Assembly (NCBI GenBank): GCA_023151115.1
Contig: JAKLJP010000010.1
Span: 156,159-220,158 of the forward strand
From: Anaerolineae bacterium
Lineage (GTDB): Bacteria; Chloroflexota; Anaerolineae; 4572-78; J111
Length of the DNA: 64,000 nt
Reading direction: 5' to 3'
Shown: piece after piece, positions 8,492 to 16,775 of the stretch
Numbering within the stretch: position 1 is the first letter of the stretch
How the letters are laid out: every line of letters starts with the position of its first letter
Notes under the pieces: model-generated
What the model saw: only the letters and a program-made list of their open reading frames with translations
What the model was told of the DNA's origin: nothing
Database searches by the model: none
Position numbers and translations under genes: made by a program

Positions 8492-9553
8492 ATGGCAACG
8501 CTTAAAGTTCTTCTGCTGAGAACTCACGAAAATCTGCTCATTTTGCAAGAACGAGAGGCCAAACACGGTGGCAATGCGCCGCTGGAACTGCTCAACCAAA
8601 TCAGGGATCACCAGGCGGCGATTGAGCTGATTGATCAAGCCCTTTCGACTGAATTAACCGAAAAAGGATTAAAGGAACTCAAGGAAGCATTGCGACCCCT
8701 GCTGGTCGCCAGCAATGTTGAGCAGCTTGATCTGGATCAGGTCAAACTGGAAACGCCACGCTTGCCTTTTGAGCCGGAAACGGTTCTCATTCCAGCCGGT
8801 CCTTTTTTAATGGGTAGCTTGCCCAGCGACAACGTTCCATTGGAAGAAACCCCTCAGCACGAAGTCAACCTGCCCGCCTTCCAGATGGGCCGCTATCCAA
8901 TCACCAACGCCCAGTACGCCGAATTTATCAAACGCGAGAAACAGCACGAGCCGCCCAAAAAAACGAGCTGGTTTCTGCGTGAACCGCCGGCTGACAAACT
9001 CGATCACCCGGTCGTCGGGGTCAGTTGGGAAGATGCCCTGGCTTACTGCCGCTGGTTGAGCGAGCAAACGAGTCGCCTCTATCGCCTGCCCACTGAGGCC
9101 GAGTGGGAGAAGGCAGCTTCTTGGGCAGAGGAGAGTGGAGGAGCGGAGGAGCAGGGGAGCAGGGGGGCCGGGGGGAAAAGGCTGTATCCCTGGGGGGATG
9201 TATGGGAGGAGGGGCGCTGCAATTTTGGCAGCGACGATACTACCCCGGTGATGGCCTTTCCTCAAGGCGTTAGTTTTTATGGCTGCTATGATATGCTCGG
9301 CAATGTCCAGGAATGGACCAGCACCCTCTGGGGTAGTGACCCCAAAGAGAATCTTTTTCCTTACCCTTATCACGCCGGTGATGGGCGTGAAGAAGCCAAA
9401 CCCTCCCACCTACACCGGGTCTACCGGGTGTATCGCGGCGGTTCGTTCCGCGATGAGCCGGCCAAATTAAGATGCACTGTGCGGGGCAACTCCGACCCGG
9501 AGAGCAAAATCAGATGGCGGGGTTTTCGGGTTGTTTGGGATATTTCGACCTGA
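8492..9553 (+). CDS. FGE-fold (SUMF1-like) protein with adaptor-like N-terminus
   Basis: 353 aa. Residues 90-350 are a formylglycine-generating-enzyme/sulfatase-modifying-factor domain (IPAGPFLMGS, PVVGVSWEDALAYCRWL, RLPTEAEWEKAA, YPWGD, DMLGNVQEWTS, YRGGSFRD, RGFRVV). The paired active-site Cys of true FGE are not seen, so it is probably not a formylglycine generator. Such domains often serve as ligand-binding or pseudoenzyme modules next to STAND systems. Residues 3-68 (ILQEREAKHGGNAPLELL) match the N-terminus of the giant WD40 protein at 34922. A GGGAGCAG repeat inserts about 12 residues near 216-229 in a loop. ATG at 8492 is chosen over TTG one codon earlier. Confidence 0.85.
   Translation: MATLKVLLLRTHENLLILQEREAKHGGNAPLELLNQIRDHQAAIELIDQALSTELTEKGLKELKEALRPLLVASNVEQLDLDQVKLETPRLPFEPETVLIPAGPFLMGSLPSDNVPLEETPQHEVNLPAFQMGRYPITNAQYAEFIKREKQHEPPKKTSWFLREPPADKLDHPVVGVSWEDALAYCRWLSEQTSRLYRLPTEAEWEKAASWAEESGGAEEQGSRGAGGKRLYPWGDVWEEGRCNFGSDDTTPVMAFPQGVSFYGCYDMLGNVQEWTSTLWGSDPKENLFPYPYHAGDGREEAKPSHLHRVYRVYRGGSFRDEPAKLRCTVRGNSDPESKIRWRGFRVVWDIST
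9133..9177. repeat. G-rich repeat inserted in the FGE-fold gene
   Basis: GAGGAGCAGGGGAGCAGGGG-type units lie between the EWEKAA and YPWGD motifs and are read in frame as EEQGSRGAGG. Only the G-rich arm is present here. Confidence 0.85.
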
Positions 9554-9666
9554 CAACGGATTTGGCTCAAGTGGTTGACATCTTGAACCCAGTCATAGTA
9601 AACTGGACTCGTCTTCAATTCCAAAACACAAAAAAGCCTGACCGAGCCTACGGCACGACACCGACG

Positions 9667-9771
9667 ATGAAAATACGTAACGCAGAGAACGCAAAGAAGG
9701 CACAGAGATACACAAAGTTTTTTCTCTGTGTTCCTCCGTGAGGACTCTGCGTAACTCTGTGTAATTTTATT
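9667..9771. repeat. Intergenic hairpin of AACGCAGAG/CACAGAG words
   Basis: ACGTAACGCAGAGAACGC and the region GCGTAACTCTGTGTAATT pair around a central ACAAAGTTTTTTCTCTGTG. It ends just before the SD of the glycosidase-amidase gene. The rest of 9554-9666 shows no gene. Confidence 0.75.
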
Positions 9772-9793
9772 TTCAAGGAAGGGATGAACAGCG

Positions 9794-11527
9794 ATGTACG
9801 GTCTCAATATTGACCCCAACAACCCCACCGGCAACCCCGACCCATCAGAGTTAAAGCAGCTTGGCGTCGAAATAGTCCGCTACACCTTCTATGATCGCAG
9901 CGGCGGTGACCAGGTAGACCCGGCCCGGATAGACTTTTACAGCCGCAAAGCCAAAGGTTATCAGGATGCCGGTATTGAGTCGCTGATCATCCTGACCTAC
10001 GACACCTACCCCGGCAAGCCCCCTTTTGCCGGTAATTGGGATGATTACATTAATCGCTTTGCCCGCCGCGCCGGGCAGATTGCCCGACAGTTGGCCCCCT
10101 TTCGCCCAGCCTATCAAATCTGGAACGAGCCGGACCACGACCGGGCCAACATCGGCACGCCGTATGATCCCTGCCTGCGGGAAGATGTTTTTGGACAGAT
10201 GCTGCGCCGCACGCACGACGCCATCAAAGCGGCTGACCCCAGAGCCAAAACGGTGATCGGCGGGTTGGCCTCCGGCAATCCCGACTGGTTAAGTACAGTA
10301 ATCAAATCTTTGGGCGGTGACCTGCCGGCCGATATTGTTGCTTTTCATCCCTACGGCCAGCGGCCTGAAAAGAATTGGCCCAATTCCAATTGGGGCTTTG
10401 GCTTCGTAGGCAATCTAATTGACGATTATTACAAAGTGGGCCGTCGCAAAACTATCTGGATTACCGAAATGGGCGCTAAACCGGGTGAGGTGGGCGGCAA
10501 TGAGGAGGTCGCCGAGTTTCTGCGCCGCTACTACCGCGCTGTCATCAGCAAGTACAGCGACAAAGTGGAGGAACTCATCTGGTTCTGCTACAGCGATGGT
10601 ATGGTCAATCCCTTTGGCCTCAAAAATGAGCAGGGCCAGCCTAAGCCTGCTTACGATGCCTTCCGCCAGGTCGTAGAAGCCCGTTCCCAGTGGCAGCCGG
10701 AACCCGTCGTTGCCACACCGCCACAACCTGTAACTCCACCTCCGCCGCCTCCAGCTCCCACACCACCCATCGCTCCGCCACCTGCCCCTCCTCCCACACC
10801 GTCCGTCACGCCAGCGCCGCTGCCAACTGCCCCGGTGCAGGATCTGAGCCAGCTTATTACTCAAACTAACAGCCTGCAAAGCCTGGTGCAGCAGCTCCAG
10901 GCCCAACTGGCCCAATTGCAGTCGCAAGTGCAGCAGTTATCCGGCCAGCAGAGCCAATTGCAGACTCAGTTACAACAGTTATTGACTTCACCACCCACTT
11001 CTTTGCCACTTCCTCCCTCGCCTCTTCCACCTCCCCCGATTCAGAATATCACCGGCCAATTGAAACGCCATCCCAGCCTACAATTTCCCACCCGCTCACT
11101 GGACCAAATTCAAATGATTGTGATCCATCACACCGCCGTTGCACCCACCGTGGGCGCAGACCGCATCGCCGCCCACCGCGTGGACAAACAAGGCTGGCCC
11201 GGCATTGGCTATCACTACTTTATCACCGCCGACGGCCAGATCCAGCAGACCAACGAACTAACTACTGTGGCCACCCACGCCGGCAATTATAACCCCATTG
11301 CTATCGGTATTTGTTTTGCCGGAGATTTTACCGCCACTGTCCCCAGCCCCGAACAAATTAAAGCCGGAGCGCAGCTTATCGCCTGGCTGATCCAGCAGCT
11401 CCGCCTCTCCCTCTCGGCGGTGTTTGGCTACAAAGAGTTAATCAACACTCAAAGCCCCGGCTTGCAGTGGGACTCCGGCGCGCGCTGGGGCGACCAACTC
11501 CGGGCCGAAATCGAGGCGCTGCTGTAA
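9794..11527 (+). CDS. Glycosidase-like / Amidase_2-like fusion protein
   Basis: 577 aa. Residues 1-295 look like a (beta/alpha)8 glycosidase of the GH5/GH39 clan, with putative acid/base E112 in IWNEPD and nucleophile E225 in WITEMG. A Pro-rich linker (300-345) and a Gln-rich coiled coil (352-402) follow. Residues 435-577 resemble N-acetylmuramoyl-L-alanine amidase type 2/PGRP (IVIHHT, GYHYFI, ATHAGNYN). H445 is present, but the two other zinc ligands appear replaced (Y546 where His is usual and S554 where Cys is usual, keeping the 8-residue spacing). No signal peptide is visible at the ATG, which has AAGGAAGGG upstream. It is probably a glycan-binding or lysin-like protein of unknown location. 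Confidence 0.75.
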   Translation: MYGLNIDPNNPTGNPDPSELKQLGVEIVRYTFYDRSGGDQVDPARIDFYSRKAKGYQDAGIESLIILTYDTYPGKPPFAGNWDDYINRFARRAGQIARQLAPFRPAYQIWNEPDHDRANIGTPYDPCLREDVFGQMLRRTHDAIKAADPRAKTVIGGLASGNPDWLSTVIKSLGGDLPADIVAFHPYGQRPEKNWPNSNWGFGFVGNLIDDYYKVGRRKTIWITEMGAKPGEVGGNEEVAEFLRRYYRAVISKYSDKVEELIWFCYSDGMVNPFGLKNEQGQPKPAYDAFRQVVEARSQWQPEPVVATPPQPVTPPPPPPAPTPPIAPPPAPPPTPSVTPAPLPTAPVQDLSQLITQTNSLQSLVQQLQAQLAQLQSQVQQLSGQQSQLQTQLQQLLTSPPTSLPLPPSPLPPPPIQNITGQLKRHPSLQFPTRSLDQIQMIVIHHTAVAPTVGADRIAAHRVDKQGWPGIGYHYFITADGQIQQTNELTTVATHAGNYNPIAIGICFAGDFTATVPSPEQIKAGAQLIAWLIQQLRLSLSAVFGYKELINTQSPGLQWDSGARWGDQLRAEIEALL

Positions 11528-11670
11528 CCCCCGCTTTTTCGTAGCCTGGCTACAATTATTCGGTGCATTGGTAGCTTATAATTTTCCTCAAACGGTTGAT
11601 TGTCGAACCAGCATGTGATAGCATCGGGGCGATTATCTTTGTTTCGGCCCTAGAGATACGGTTTGACAGA

Positions 11671-11721
11671 TGATGCGTAATGCGTGATGCGTAAAATGTC
11701 ACGTATCACGTATCACGCATT
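11671..11721. repeat. Intergenic hairpin of GATGCGTAAT words
   Basis: GATGCGTAATGCGTGATGCGT pairs with ACGTATCACGTATCACGCAT. The same word family occurs at 14624-14672 and near 6046. Sequence 11528-11670 has no recognisable gene. Confidence 0.85.
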
Positions 11722-11761
11722 TAGACAATTATTTCTGGGAGCTGCTTAGGAAAGTACCCCT

Positions 11762-12472
11762 GTGCAAGAACTGTCTGATCTGTGGACCTTCGTAACTGCC
11801 TGGTACAACCTGCCCTTCTCGCTGGCGCTGCTGCTCTTTCTGGGCCTGTCGGCTCTGCAATTTATTGGCCTGGATCAGGACCATGATGCCGATGTAGACG
11901 CGGATGCCGATCTTGACCTCGATCATGATCTGGATATTGACCACGACGCCGATCTCGACCACGACCTCGATCACGATGTTGACCACGATTTGACCGGCGC
12001 ACCCGGCTGGTTAGGCGCGTTGAAATTTCTGGGGGTCGGCCAAGCCCCGGTGACGATGATTTTATTGTTGCTGGTGGGTAGTTTTGGACTGCTGGGTTGG
12101 ATTGCCAACTGGCTGCTGCTGGGAGTCGTGCCCGCCTATCCCGGTTGGGGTTTGATTGCCGTTCTGGGGGGCGCGCTCGTCCTCTCGGTTGTTGTCACCT
12201 CGCGCACGGCTCGACTGATTGGCCGGGCCATCCCCGCTTTTGCCAGCACCGCGACCTCGGCCTCGCAACTGGTGGCCCGGCGTGGCCGGGTGATTAGCAG
12301 TCAGGTAGACCAGATCTACGGCCAGGTCAAGGTCCGCGACCCCGGCGGCACCCTCATTACCGTTTTTGCCAAAGTTGACCCGGATAAACCGGCCATTCCC
12401 CGCGATACCGAGGTCTATCTGGTAGATTACGACGCGGCCCGGAAAGTTTATACGGTTGTGCCATCGGATTGA
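11762..12472 (+). CDS. YqiJ-like (DUF1449/OB-fold) membrane protein
   Basis: 236 aa with a TM segment at about 16-36, an Asp/His-rich loop (about 38-78, repeated DLDHD/DADLD units), two more TM segments (about 98-118 and 126-146) and a C-terminal OB-fold-like domain (ARRGRVISSQVDQIYGQVKVRD). This is the layout of YqiJ/NfeD-like partners of flotillins. The Asp/His loop may bind divalent cations (inference). Start is GTG at 11762 after TAGGAAAG. The flotillin gene follows 23 bp downstream, so the two are almost certainly an operon. Confidence 0.8.
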   Translation: MQELSDLWTFVTAWYNLPFSLALLLFLGLSALQFIGLDQDHDADVDADADLDLDHDLDIDHDADLDHDLDHDVDHDLTGAPGWLGALKFLGVGQAPVTMILLLLVGSFGLLGWIANWLLLGVVPAYPGWGLIAVLGGALVLSVVVTSRTARLIGRAIPAFASTATSASQLVARRGRVISSQVDQIYGQVKVRDPGGTLITVFAKVDPDKPAIPRDTEVYLVDYDAARKVYTVVPSD

Positions 12473-12495
12473 GACTTCTTAACAGGAGGTAAATT

Positions 12496-14613
12496 ATGTT
12501 TGGCTCATTTTTGTTTTGGGCGGTTATTGTGTTCTTCGCTTTTATCGCCTTTGTGGTCCTGCTGGCTGTTATTGCCAGGGCTTATGTCAAAGCGCCGGCC
12601 AACCGGGCCTTTGTCCGCACCGGGCGCGGGGCGCAGCCAAAGGTGGTGATGAATGGGGGGGCGGTGGTCATCGGCTTGATCCACGAAATCACCTGGGTTG
12701 ACCTGGGGACCATGGCTATCGAGATTGAGCGCACCGAACAGAACGCCCTGCTCACCCGCGACCCCCAGTACGCCGACATCCGGGCTATTTTTTACATCAA
12801 GGTCAACCCCACCGTCGAGGGCATTATTGACGCCGCCCGGACCATCGGCGGCAAGGCGGTGGATGCGACGGCGGTCAAGCAGTTGGTGGATGCCAAGCTC
12901 GATGGCGCGCTGCGTGACGTGGCCGCCACCTTCACCCTGATGAGTCTGCACCAGGAACGGGACAATTTTATCCAGAAGGTGCAAGAGCGGGTTAAAGAAG
13001 ATTTGGAGCAAAACGGCCTGGTGCTGGAAAGCGTCAGCATCCTCACCCTCAAAGCCGCCCGGCAGGGGTCCTTCGGCACCGACGACGTGTTTGGGGCGCA
13101 GGTAGCGCGGGCTAACGCCGATGTCATCCAGACCGCCCAGCGCGAGCGCAACGACATCGAGCGCAAAACCGAAATCGAGGTCAAACAGCGCGACACCAGT
13201 ACCTCCAAAGAGAAATTGACCCTGGAGCAAGACCTGGCTTTTGCTGCTGCTACGCAACAGCGCGAGGTGCAGGCGCGTCAAGCGGCTGAGAAAGCAGCGG
13301 CGGAAAAGTTTATTTATGAGCAAGAGCAGGCCGCCGAGCAGGCTCGGATTGCCAAAGAACGGGCCATTAAGCTGGCCGAGATCGAGATGGAACAAACGCT
13401 GCTGGTGCAAACCGAGCGCAAAAATCAGGAGTTCCAGACCGCCGAAATTGCCCGCAACCAGGCGATAGAGGTCGCTGAACAGACCAAACAAATTTCGGTG
13501 CTCAAAGAGCAGCAAAAACGGGAAGCGGCGGAGAAGGAACGGCTGGCGGTGGCGGCGCAGCGCGAACAGGCCGCCCAAGATGTCAAAACGGTCGAGGAGA
13601 CGGCCCAGGCCAAACGCCAGGCCCAAATCCAGGTCATCGAGGCCGAGCGCGACGCCCAGAAGGCGATGATTGACCGCAAGAACGCAGTCGAAATCGAGGC
13701 GCTCAAACGGATTCGCGAGGCCGAAGCGCAAGCGGCAGCGCTTAAAGAAATCGCCCAGGCCGAGTTCGAGGCGGCCCAAAAGCAGGCCGAAACCAAGCGC
13801 ACCCAGGCCCAGGCCGAAAGCGACGCCGAAAAGATGCGGGCCGACGCCGAGCGTGCCCGCACCAGCGCCGCCGGTCTGGCTGAGGCCGAAGTGCTGCGGG
13901 CCAAAGCCGAGGCGGCGCAGTTGCAAGGTCTGGCCGAAGCCGAGGTCATCCGGGCCAAAGCCGAGGCCATGCGGGCCGAAGCCGAGGTCATCCGGGCTAA
14001 GGGTCTGGCCGAGGCGGAAGCGGTCAAAGCCAAGGGACTGGCCGAAGCCGAGGGTCAAAAAGCCAAAGCCGAAGCCCTGGCCGCCTTTGATAACGTCAGC
14101 CAGCAGCTGGAGATGCAGCGCTTGCAAATTGAGGCCCAGATTCAAATTGGAGTGGCCCGCGCCCAGGCGATGGGCGCAGCCATTGCCAACATGCAAATCA
14201 AGATGTTCGGCACGCCCGAGGCCGCCGACAGCATTTTGCGCCTCATGTCTTTTGCCGAAGGCATGAATGACGTGGTTAATGCCGTCCCGCCCCAGGTGCG
14301 CGAGTTGGGGACACAACTGCTCAGTAAAGTGACCGGCAACGGCCACGACAACGGCCAGTTGCCCGCTGCTCAGCCAATGACGCTGGAGCAAGCTGCCGGG
14401 CTAATGCCGCAACTGATTGCCTTGGCTGACCGCACCCTGGATGTTAACAAGCTCAAAAAGCAGACCGTCAGCCAGGTGCTGGACCAGTTGGAGGCTCAAG
14501 CCAGCGAAGCCGACAAACCCCTGGCCGCCCAGGCTAAAGCCATGCTCACCCTCCTGCCCATCCTGGCCGAGATGAATTTTGAAGATGTCTATTTGCGCTA
14601 CGCGGCGAAGTGA
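12496..14613 (+). CDS. Flotillin-like SPFH-domain protein (YqiK/FloT type)
   Basis: 705 aa. One N-terminal membrane segment (2-27), an SPFH/band-7 domain (about 30-200; PKVVMNGGAVVIGLIHEI, VDAKLDGALRDVA), then a very long Glu/Ala-rich coiled coil (210-540) with the repeated AEAEVIRAKAEA flotillin pattern, and a C-terminal helical region. Flotillins scaffold membrane microdomains. SD AGGAGG precedes the ATG. Neighbours are YqiJ-like protein upstream and a pore-type membrane protein downstream. The high GC and Ala/Glu content makes long antisense frames, which are not genes. Confidence 0.93.
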   Translation: MFGSFLFWAVIVFFAFIAFVVLLAVIARAYVKAPANRAFVRTGRGAQPKVVMNGGAVVIGLIHEITWVDLGTMAIEIERTEQNALLTRDPQYADIRAIFYIKVNPTVEGIIDAARTIGGKAVDATAVKQLVDAKLDGALRDVAATFTLMSLHQERDNFIQKVQERVKEDLEQNGLVLESVSILTLKAARQGSFGTDDVFGAQVARANADVIQTAQRERNDIERKTEIEVKQRDTSTSKEKLTLEQDLAFAAATQQREVQARQAAEKAAAEKFIYEQEQAAEQARIAKERAIKLAEIEMEQTLLVQTERKNQEFQTAEIARNQAIEVAEQTKQISVLKEQQKREAAEKERLAVAAQREQAAQDVKTVEETAQAKRQAQIQVIEAERDAQKAMIDRKNAVEIEALKRIREAEAQAAALKEIAQAEFEAAQKQAETKRTQAQAESDAEKMRADAERARTSAAGLAEAEVLRAKAEAAQLQGLAEAEVIRAKAEAMRAEAEVIRAKGLAEAEAVKAKGLAEAEGQKAKAEALAAFDNVSQQLEMQRLQIEAQIQIGVARAQAMGAAIANMQIKMFGTPEAADSILRLMSFAEGMNDVVNAVPPQVRELGTQLLSKVTGNGHDNGQLPAAQPMTLEQAAGLMPQLIALADRTLDVNKLKKQTVSQVLDQLEAQASEADKPLAAQAKAMLTLLPILAEMNFEDVYLRYAAK

Positions 14614-14623
14614 AAAAGTGAAC

Positions 14624-14672
14624 CGTGATGCGTGACGCGTAAAATCTTCACGCATCACGTTTCACGCATCAC
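14624..14672. repeat. Intergenic hairpin of GATGCGTGACGCGT words
   Basis: GTGATGCGTGACGCGT pairs with ACGCATCACGTTTCACGCATCAC. It lies between the flotillin gene and the pore-protein gene, and is related to the hairpin at 11671-11721 that precedes this operon. Confidence 0.85.
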
Positions 14673-14700
14673 CCTTTACAGTATTTACAGGGAAAAAACT

Positions 14701-15186
14701 GTGACTCAACAGAGCGACCTTCTTTACGTCTTCACCGGCATTTCCAGCGCCGAGGTGGTAAAGGCGTTAAATATGGTGCTGAACAAACGGGGCGAACTCG
14801 AAGCGGGGCTGGCCGAATGGTTGACGGGCCGGCCGCTGGAATCGCTGGGTGGTTTTTTGTTGAGCGCGTCGGCAGCTTTTTATCTGGCCGAGCGAGGGGT
14901 CAACCCGAAGATCAAGACCTTTGTGGATGCGCTGTATTACATCAGCACGTGTCTGTCGGTGGGCTATGCCGATATTTTTGCCCAGACCCAAACCGGCAAA
15001 CTCATCGCCACCCTGGCCATGACCGTCGGCCCGGCGCTGACCGGCAATGCCCTCGACCCGCCGGGCCGGGCGGAACCGGCCTCGGCCCAGGGCCAAGAAA
15101 TGATGCTGGAACGGTTGGAGGCGATTTTGGAGGAACTGCGCCGGCAGGGAGGGATAATTAAATCACAAACGACATCCCCACCATAG
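14701..15186 (+). CDS. Two-helix pore protein (ion-channel-like)
   Basis: 161 aa from the GTG at 14701; an upstream in-frame ATG at 14632 lies inside a hairpin repeat and is unlikely. Two hydrophobic helices (about 51-66 and 96-120) flank a pore-loop-like segment YYISTCLSVGYADIF whose SVGYAD resembles the TVGYGD filter of two-TM potassium channels (Ion_trans_2). The second Gly of the filter is replaced by Ala. A short C-terminal coiled coil (MMLERLEAILEELRR) follows. It appears to be the third gene of the YqiJ-flotillin operon. The channel assignment rests on this motif and is tentative. Confidence 0.55.
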   Translation: MTQQSDLLYVFTGISSAEVVKALNMVLNKRGELEAGLAEWLTGRPLESLGGFLLSASAAFYLAERGVNPKIKTFVDALYYISTCLSVGYADIFAQTQTGKLIATLAMTVGPALTGNALDPPGRAEPASAQGQEMMLERLEAILEELRRQGGIIKSQTTSPP

Positions 15187-15445
15187 CCACAAACAAAATG
15201 GCGGTGATGATGAGAATGGTCTTTAACTCGCCATATTCGTAATAATATTCCTGAGCAAAATTGACGGCAGCAGCTTTACGATTATTGAGCGCAGCCGCTT
15301 GAGCCGCCATCGCTGGGGCGGGGACAAATTCTTCACTCAATGTCGGCAAGGGAATGCTTTCCCCAGCGGGGGCGGACTTGGAGACAAATTGACCGGGTTG
15401 TTTATTACCTTCTAAACGTCGCTCACGACGGGTTCTTTTAGCCAT
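15158..15445 (-). CDS. Small basic tail-anchored membrane protein
   Basis: 95 aa with a basic N-terminus (AKRTRRERRLEG), a Pro/Ala-rich middle and a C-terminal membrane helix (about 75-95, TILIITAILFVAMVGMSFVI). No family recognised. AGAAGG 7 bases before the ATG supports translation. Its last 29 bp overlap the 3' end of the converging pore gene. Confidence 0.6.
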   Translation of the reverse strand: MAKRTRRERRLEGNKQPGQFVSKSAPAGESIPLPTLSEEFVPAPAMAAQAAALNNRKAAAVNFAQEYYYEYGELKTILIITAILFVAMVGMSFVI

Positions 15446-15463
15446 AGTTTACCTTCTAATCAT

Positions 15464-15495
15464 CAGTGGGGGCAGGTCACAGACCTGCCCCCACT
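15464..15495. repeat. GGGGGCAGGTC palindrome
   Basis: AGTGGGGGCAGGTC and GACCTGCCCCCACT form a perfect 14-bp stem with a tiny loop between the sortase stop and the small protein start. A related palindrome (AGGGATAGGT...ACCTGTCCCT) lies at 34551-34577. It may act as a terminator for neither strand strictly, as T-runs are lacking. Confidence 0.8.
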
Positions 15496-15534
15496 CAATT
15501 TATCAAACTTGATTAAATTATAGCATTCGCTGGT

Positions 15535-16539
15535 TTATTCGGCTAATTCGCCGATGACGACGAGGCGGTGGGTGTCAACCAGGTACGGGTAGCAGGTTTG
15601 CAGCGTGGCAACCGGCTCGGTGGTGGGCAGCATCACCTCGATGTCGGTGGGGTTGATAATCCGCTTTTCCTTGACTACATAGCGAAACTTTTGCTCTCCG
15701 GCGTAGATAAAATAGTCATCCCCAACCTCTAACTCTTCCAAATAACGAAAAATCTCGCCAAAGATGTCGTTGTGAGCGGCCAGATACAAATTGCCGCGCT
15801 CGCCGGGGTTGGCGCTGCCCGGCAAATGGCCGACGCCTTTCTTTAAATCCTCCCAGCTTACGCCGTTGATAATGGGCGCATCCACCTGGATTTTGGGAAT
15901 AACAATCCGAGTGGGGCTGTTGGCCGCCGGTTTGACTTCAATCGGTACGGCTGACCCGCCGGAAGCCGAGGTTTGGACCCACTGCTGCAAATGCAGCGGC
16001 ACATCGGGGGCCGCGCCGCCGGGCGAGGTCGGCGGGGTGTGACCGCCGGGCAGGCGGTTCAGGGTAATCGGCGGTGGGGCGACGGTAGGGGTAGGTAGTT
16101 CCTGCTGAAGCGCACTCTGCTGGGCCAGCGATACTTCGGCGTTCAACTCTTTGAGGTTGAAATAGGAGGCTACTAACACGGCCACCAACCCCACCAGGGC
16201 CACCACTTCCAAGCCTAACAGCAGGGCATCTCTGACTTTTTTGGAGCGGGTTCGCTCCTGCGGTGGGATGGGGACAGCTTTGCGCCGGCCAAAAATGCCG
16301 CGTATGGGCTGCACGGTGGCGGTTTGGAAACCGGGGGCAGCAATCGGGGTGCTACGGGGCCAGGGAGTGGGCACCTGGGGACGCGCTGGCTCATCCTGAT
16401 TTAACAGCGCCTCGTTGGTCGAGCGGCCCTCGCCCGACAGGCGTTGAAAACGCTCCAGGCGAGACTGCCGCCGTTTAATCAACAGGGCTTTTTCCAGCTC
16501 CTCCACGCTCAAATCGTCCAGTTTGCGTTTGCCAAACAT
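15535..16539 (-). CDS. Sortase (class D/E-like cysteine transpeptidase)
   Basis: 334 aa. A long cytoplasmic N-terminal region (Arg/Pro-rich), one TM (about 105-130), a Pro/Thr-rich stalk and a C-terminal sortase barrel (about 200-334). The catalytic triad is visible: H256 in LAAHND, C316 in LQTCYP and R325 in THRLVV. Sortases attach LPxTG-type proteins to the wall or link pilins. No substrate with a sorting signal is evident nearby. The ATG at 16539 is preferred over the GTG one codon before. Confidence 0.92.
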   Translation of the reverse strand: MFGKRKLDDLSVEELEKALLIKRRQSRLERFQRLSGEGRSTNEALLNQDEPARPQVPTPWPRSTPIAAPGFQTATVQPIRGIFGRRKAVPIPPQERTRSKKVRDALLLGLEVVALVGLVAVLVASYFNLKELNAEVSLAQQSALQQELPTPTVAPPPITLNRLPGGHTPPTSPGGAAPDVPLHLQQWVQTSASGGSAVPIEVKPAANSPTRIVIPKIQVDAPIINGVSWEDLKKGVGHLPGSANPGERGNLYLAAHNDIFGEIFRYLEELEVGDDYFIYAGEQKFRYVVKEKRIINPTDIEVMLPTTEPVATLQTCYPYLVDTHRLVVIGELAE

Positions 16540-16551
16540 CACTACCCCGGT

Positions 16552-16655
16552 AGGAAGAAGATAGTAGATAGAGGATGGTAGATAGTGGATGGCAGCCGAA
16601 ACTGTTTACTGGCTTCTATCTTCCATCTTCTATTCTCTATCTTCTACTCTTCTAG
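16552..16655. repeat. Intergenic hairpin of GATAGTAGATAGA words
   Basis: AGAAGATAGTAGATAGAGG pairs with CTTCTATTCTCTATCTTCT. It sits upstream of the sortase gene. A near-identical word hairpin is at 34375-34449 between tRNA genes. Confidence 0.85.
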
Positions 16656-16728
16656 GTTATGTCACGTTGTTATTGTAAAGCCGGGAGTCTATTTTGTCAA
16701 ACGGGTTGGCTGAGGAGGGTGAGCAAAC

Positions 16729-16767
16729 AGACCTCATAGGTACACTGCGCGAAAACCTATGAGGTCT
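16729..16767. terminator. AGACCTCATAGGT inverted repeat after DUF5662 gene
   Basis: AGACCTCATAGGT and ACCTATGAGGTCT form a 13-bp perfect stem with a 13-nt loop, 9 bp downstream of the DUF5662-like stop on the minus strand. There is no T-run; it may act as a transcript 3' end stabiliser or be a dispersed repeat. Confidence 0.6.
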
Positions 16768-16775
16768 ACGCTGGA

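Noticed and set aside
9472..9741. 89-codon plus-strand frame spanning a hairpin
   Set aside because: Starts inside the FGE-fold gene in another frame and runs through a repeat.
12505..14391. 628-codon minus-strand frame opposite the flotillin gene
   Set aside because: The repeated Ala/Glu codons of the flotillin coiled coil read as Leu/Gly-rich antisense; no start signal and no homology pattern.
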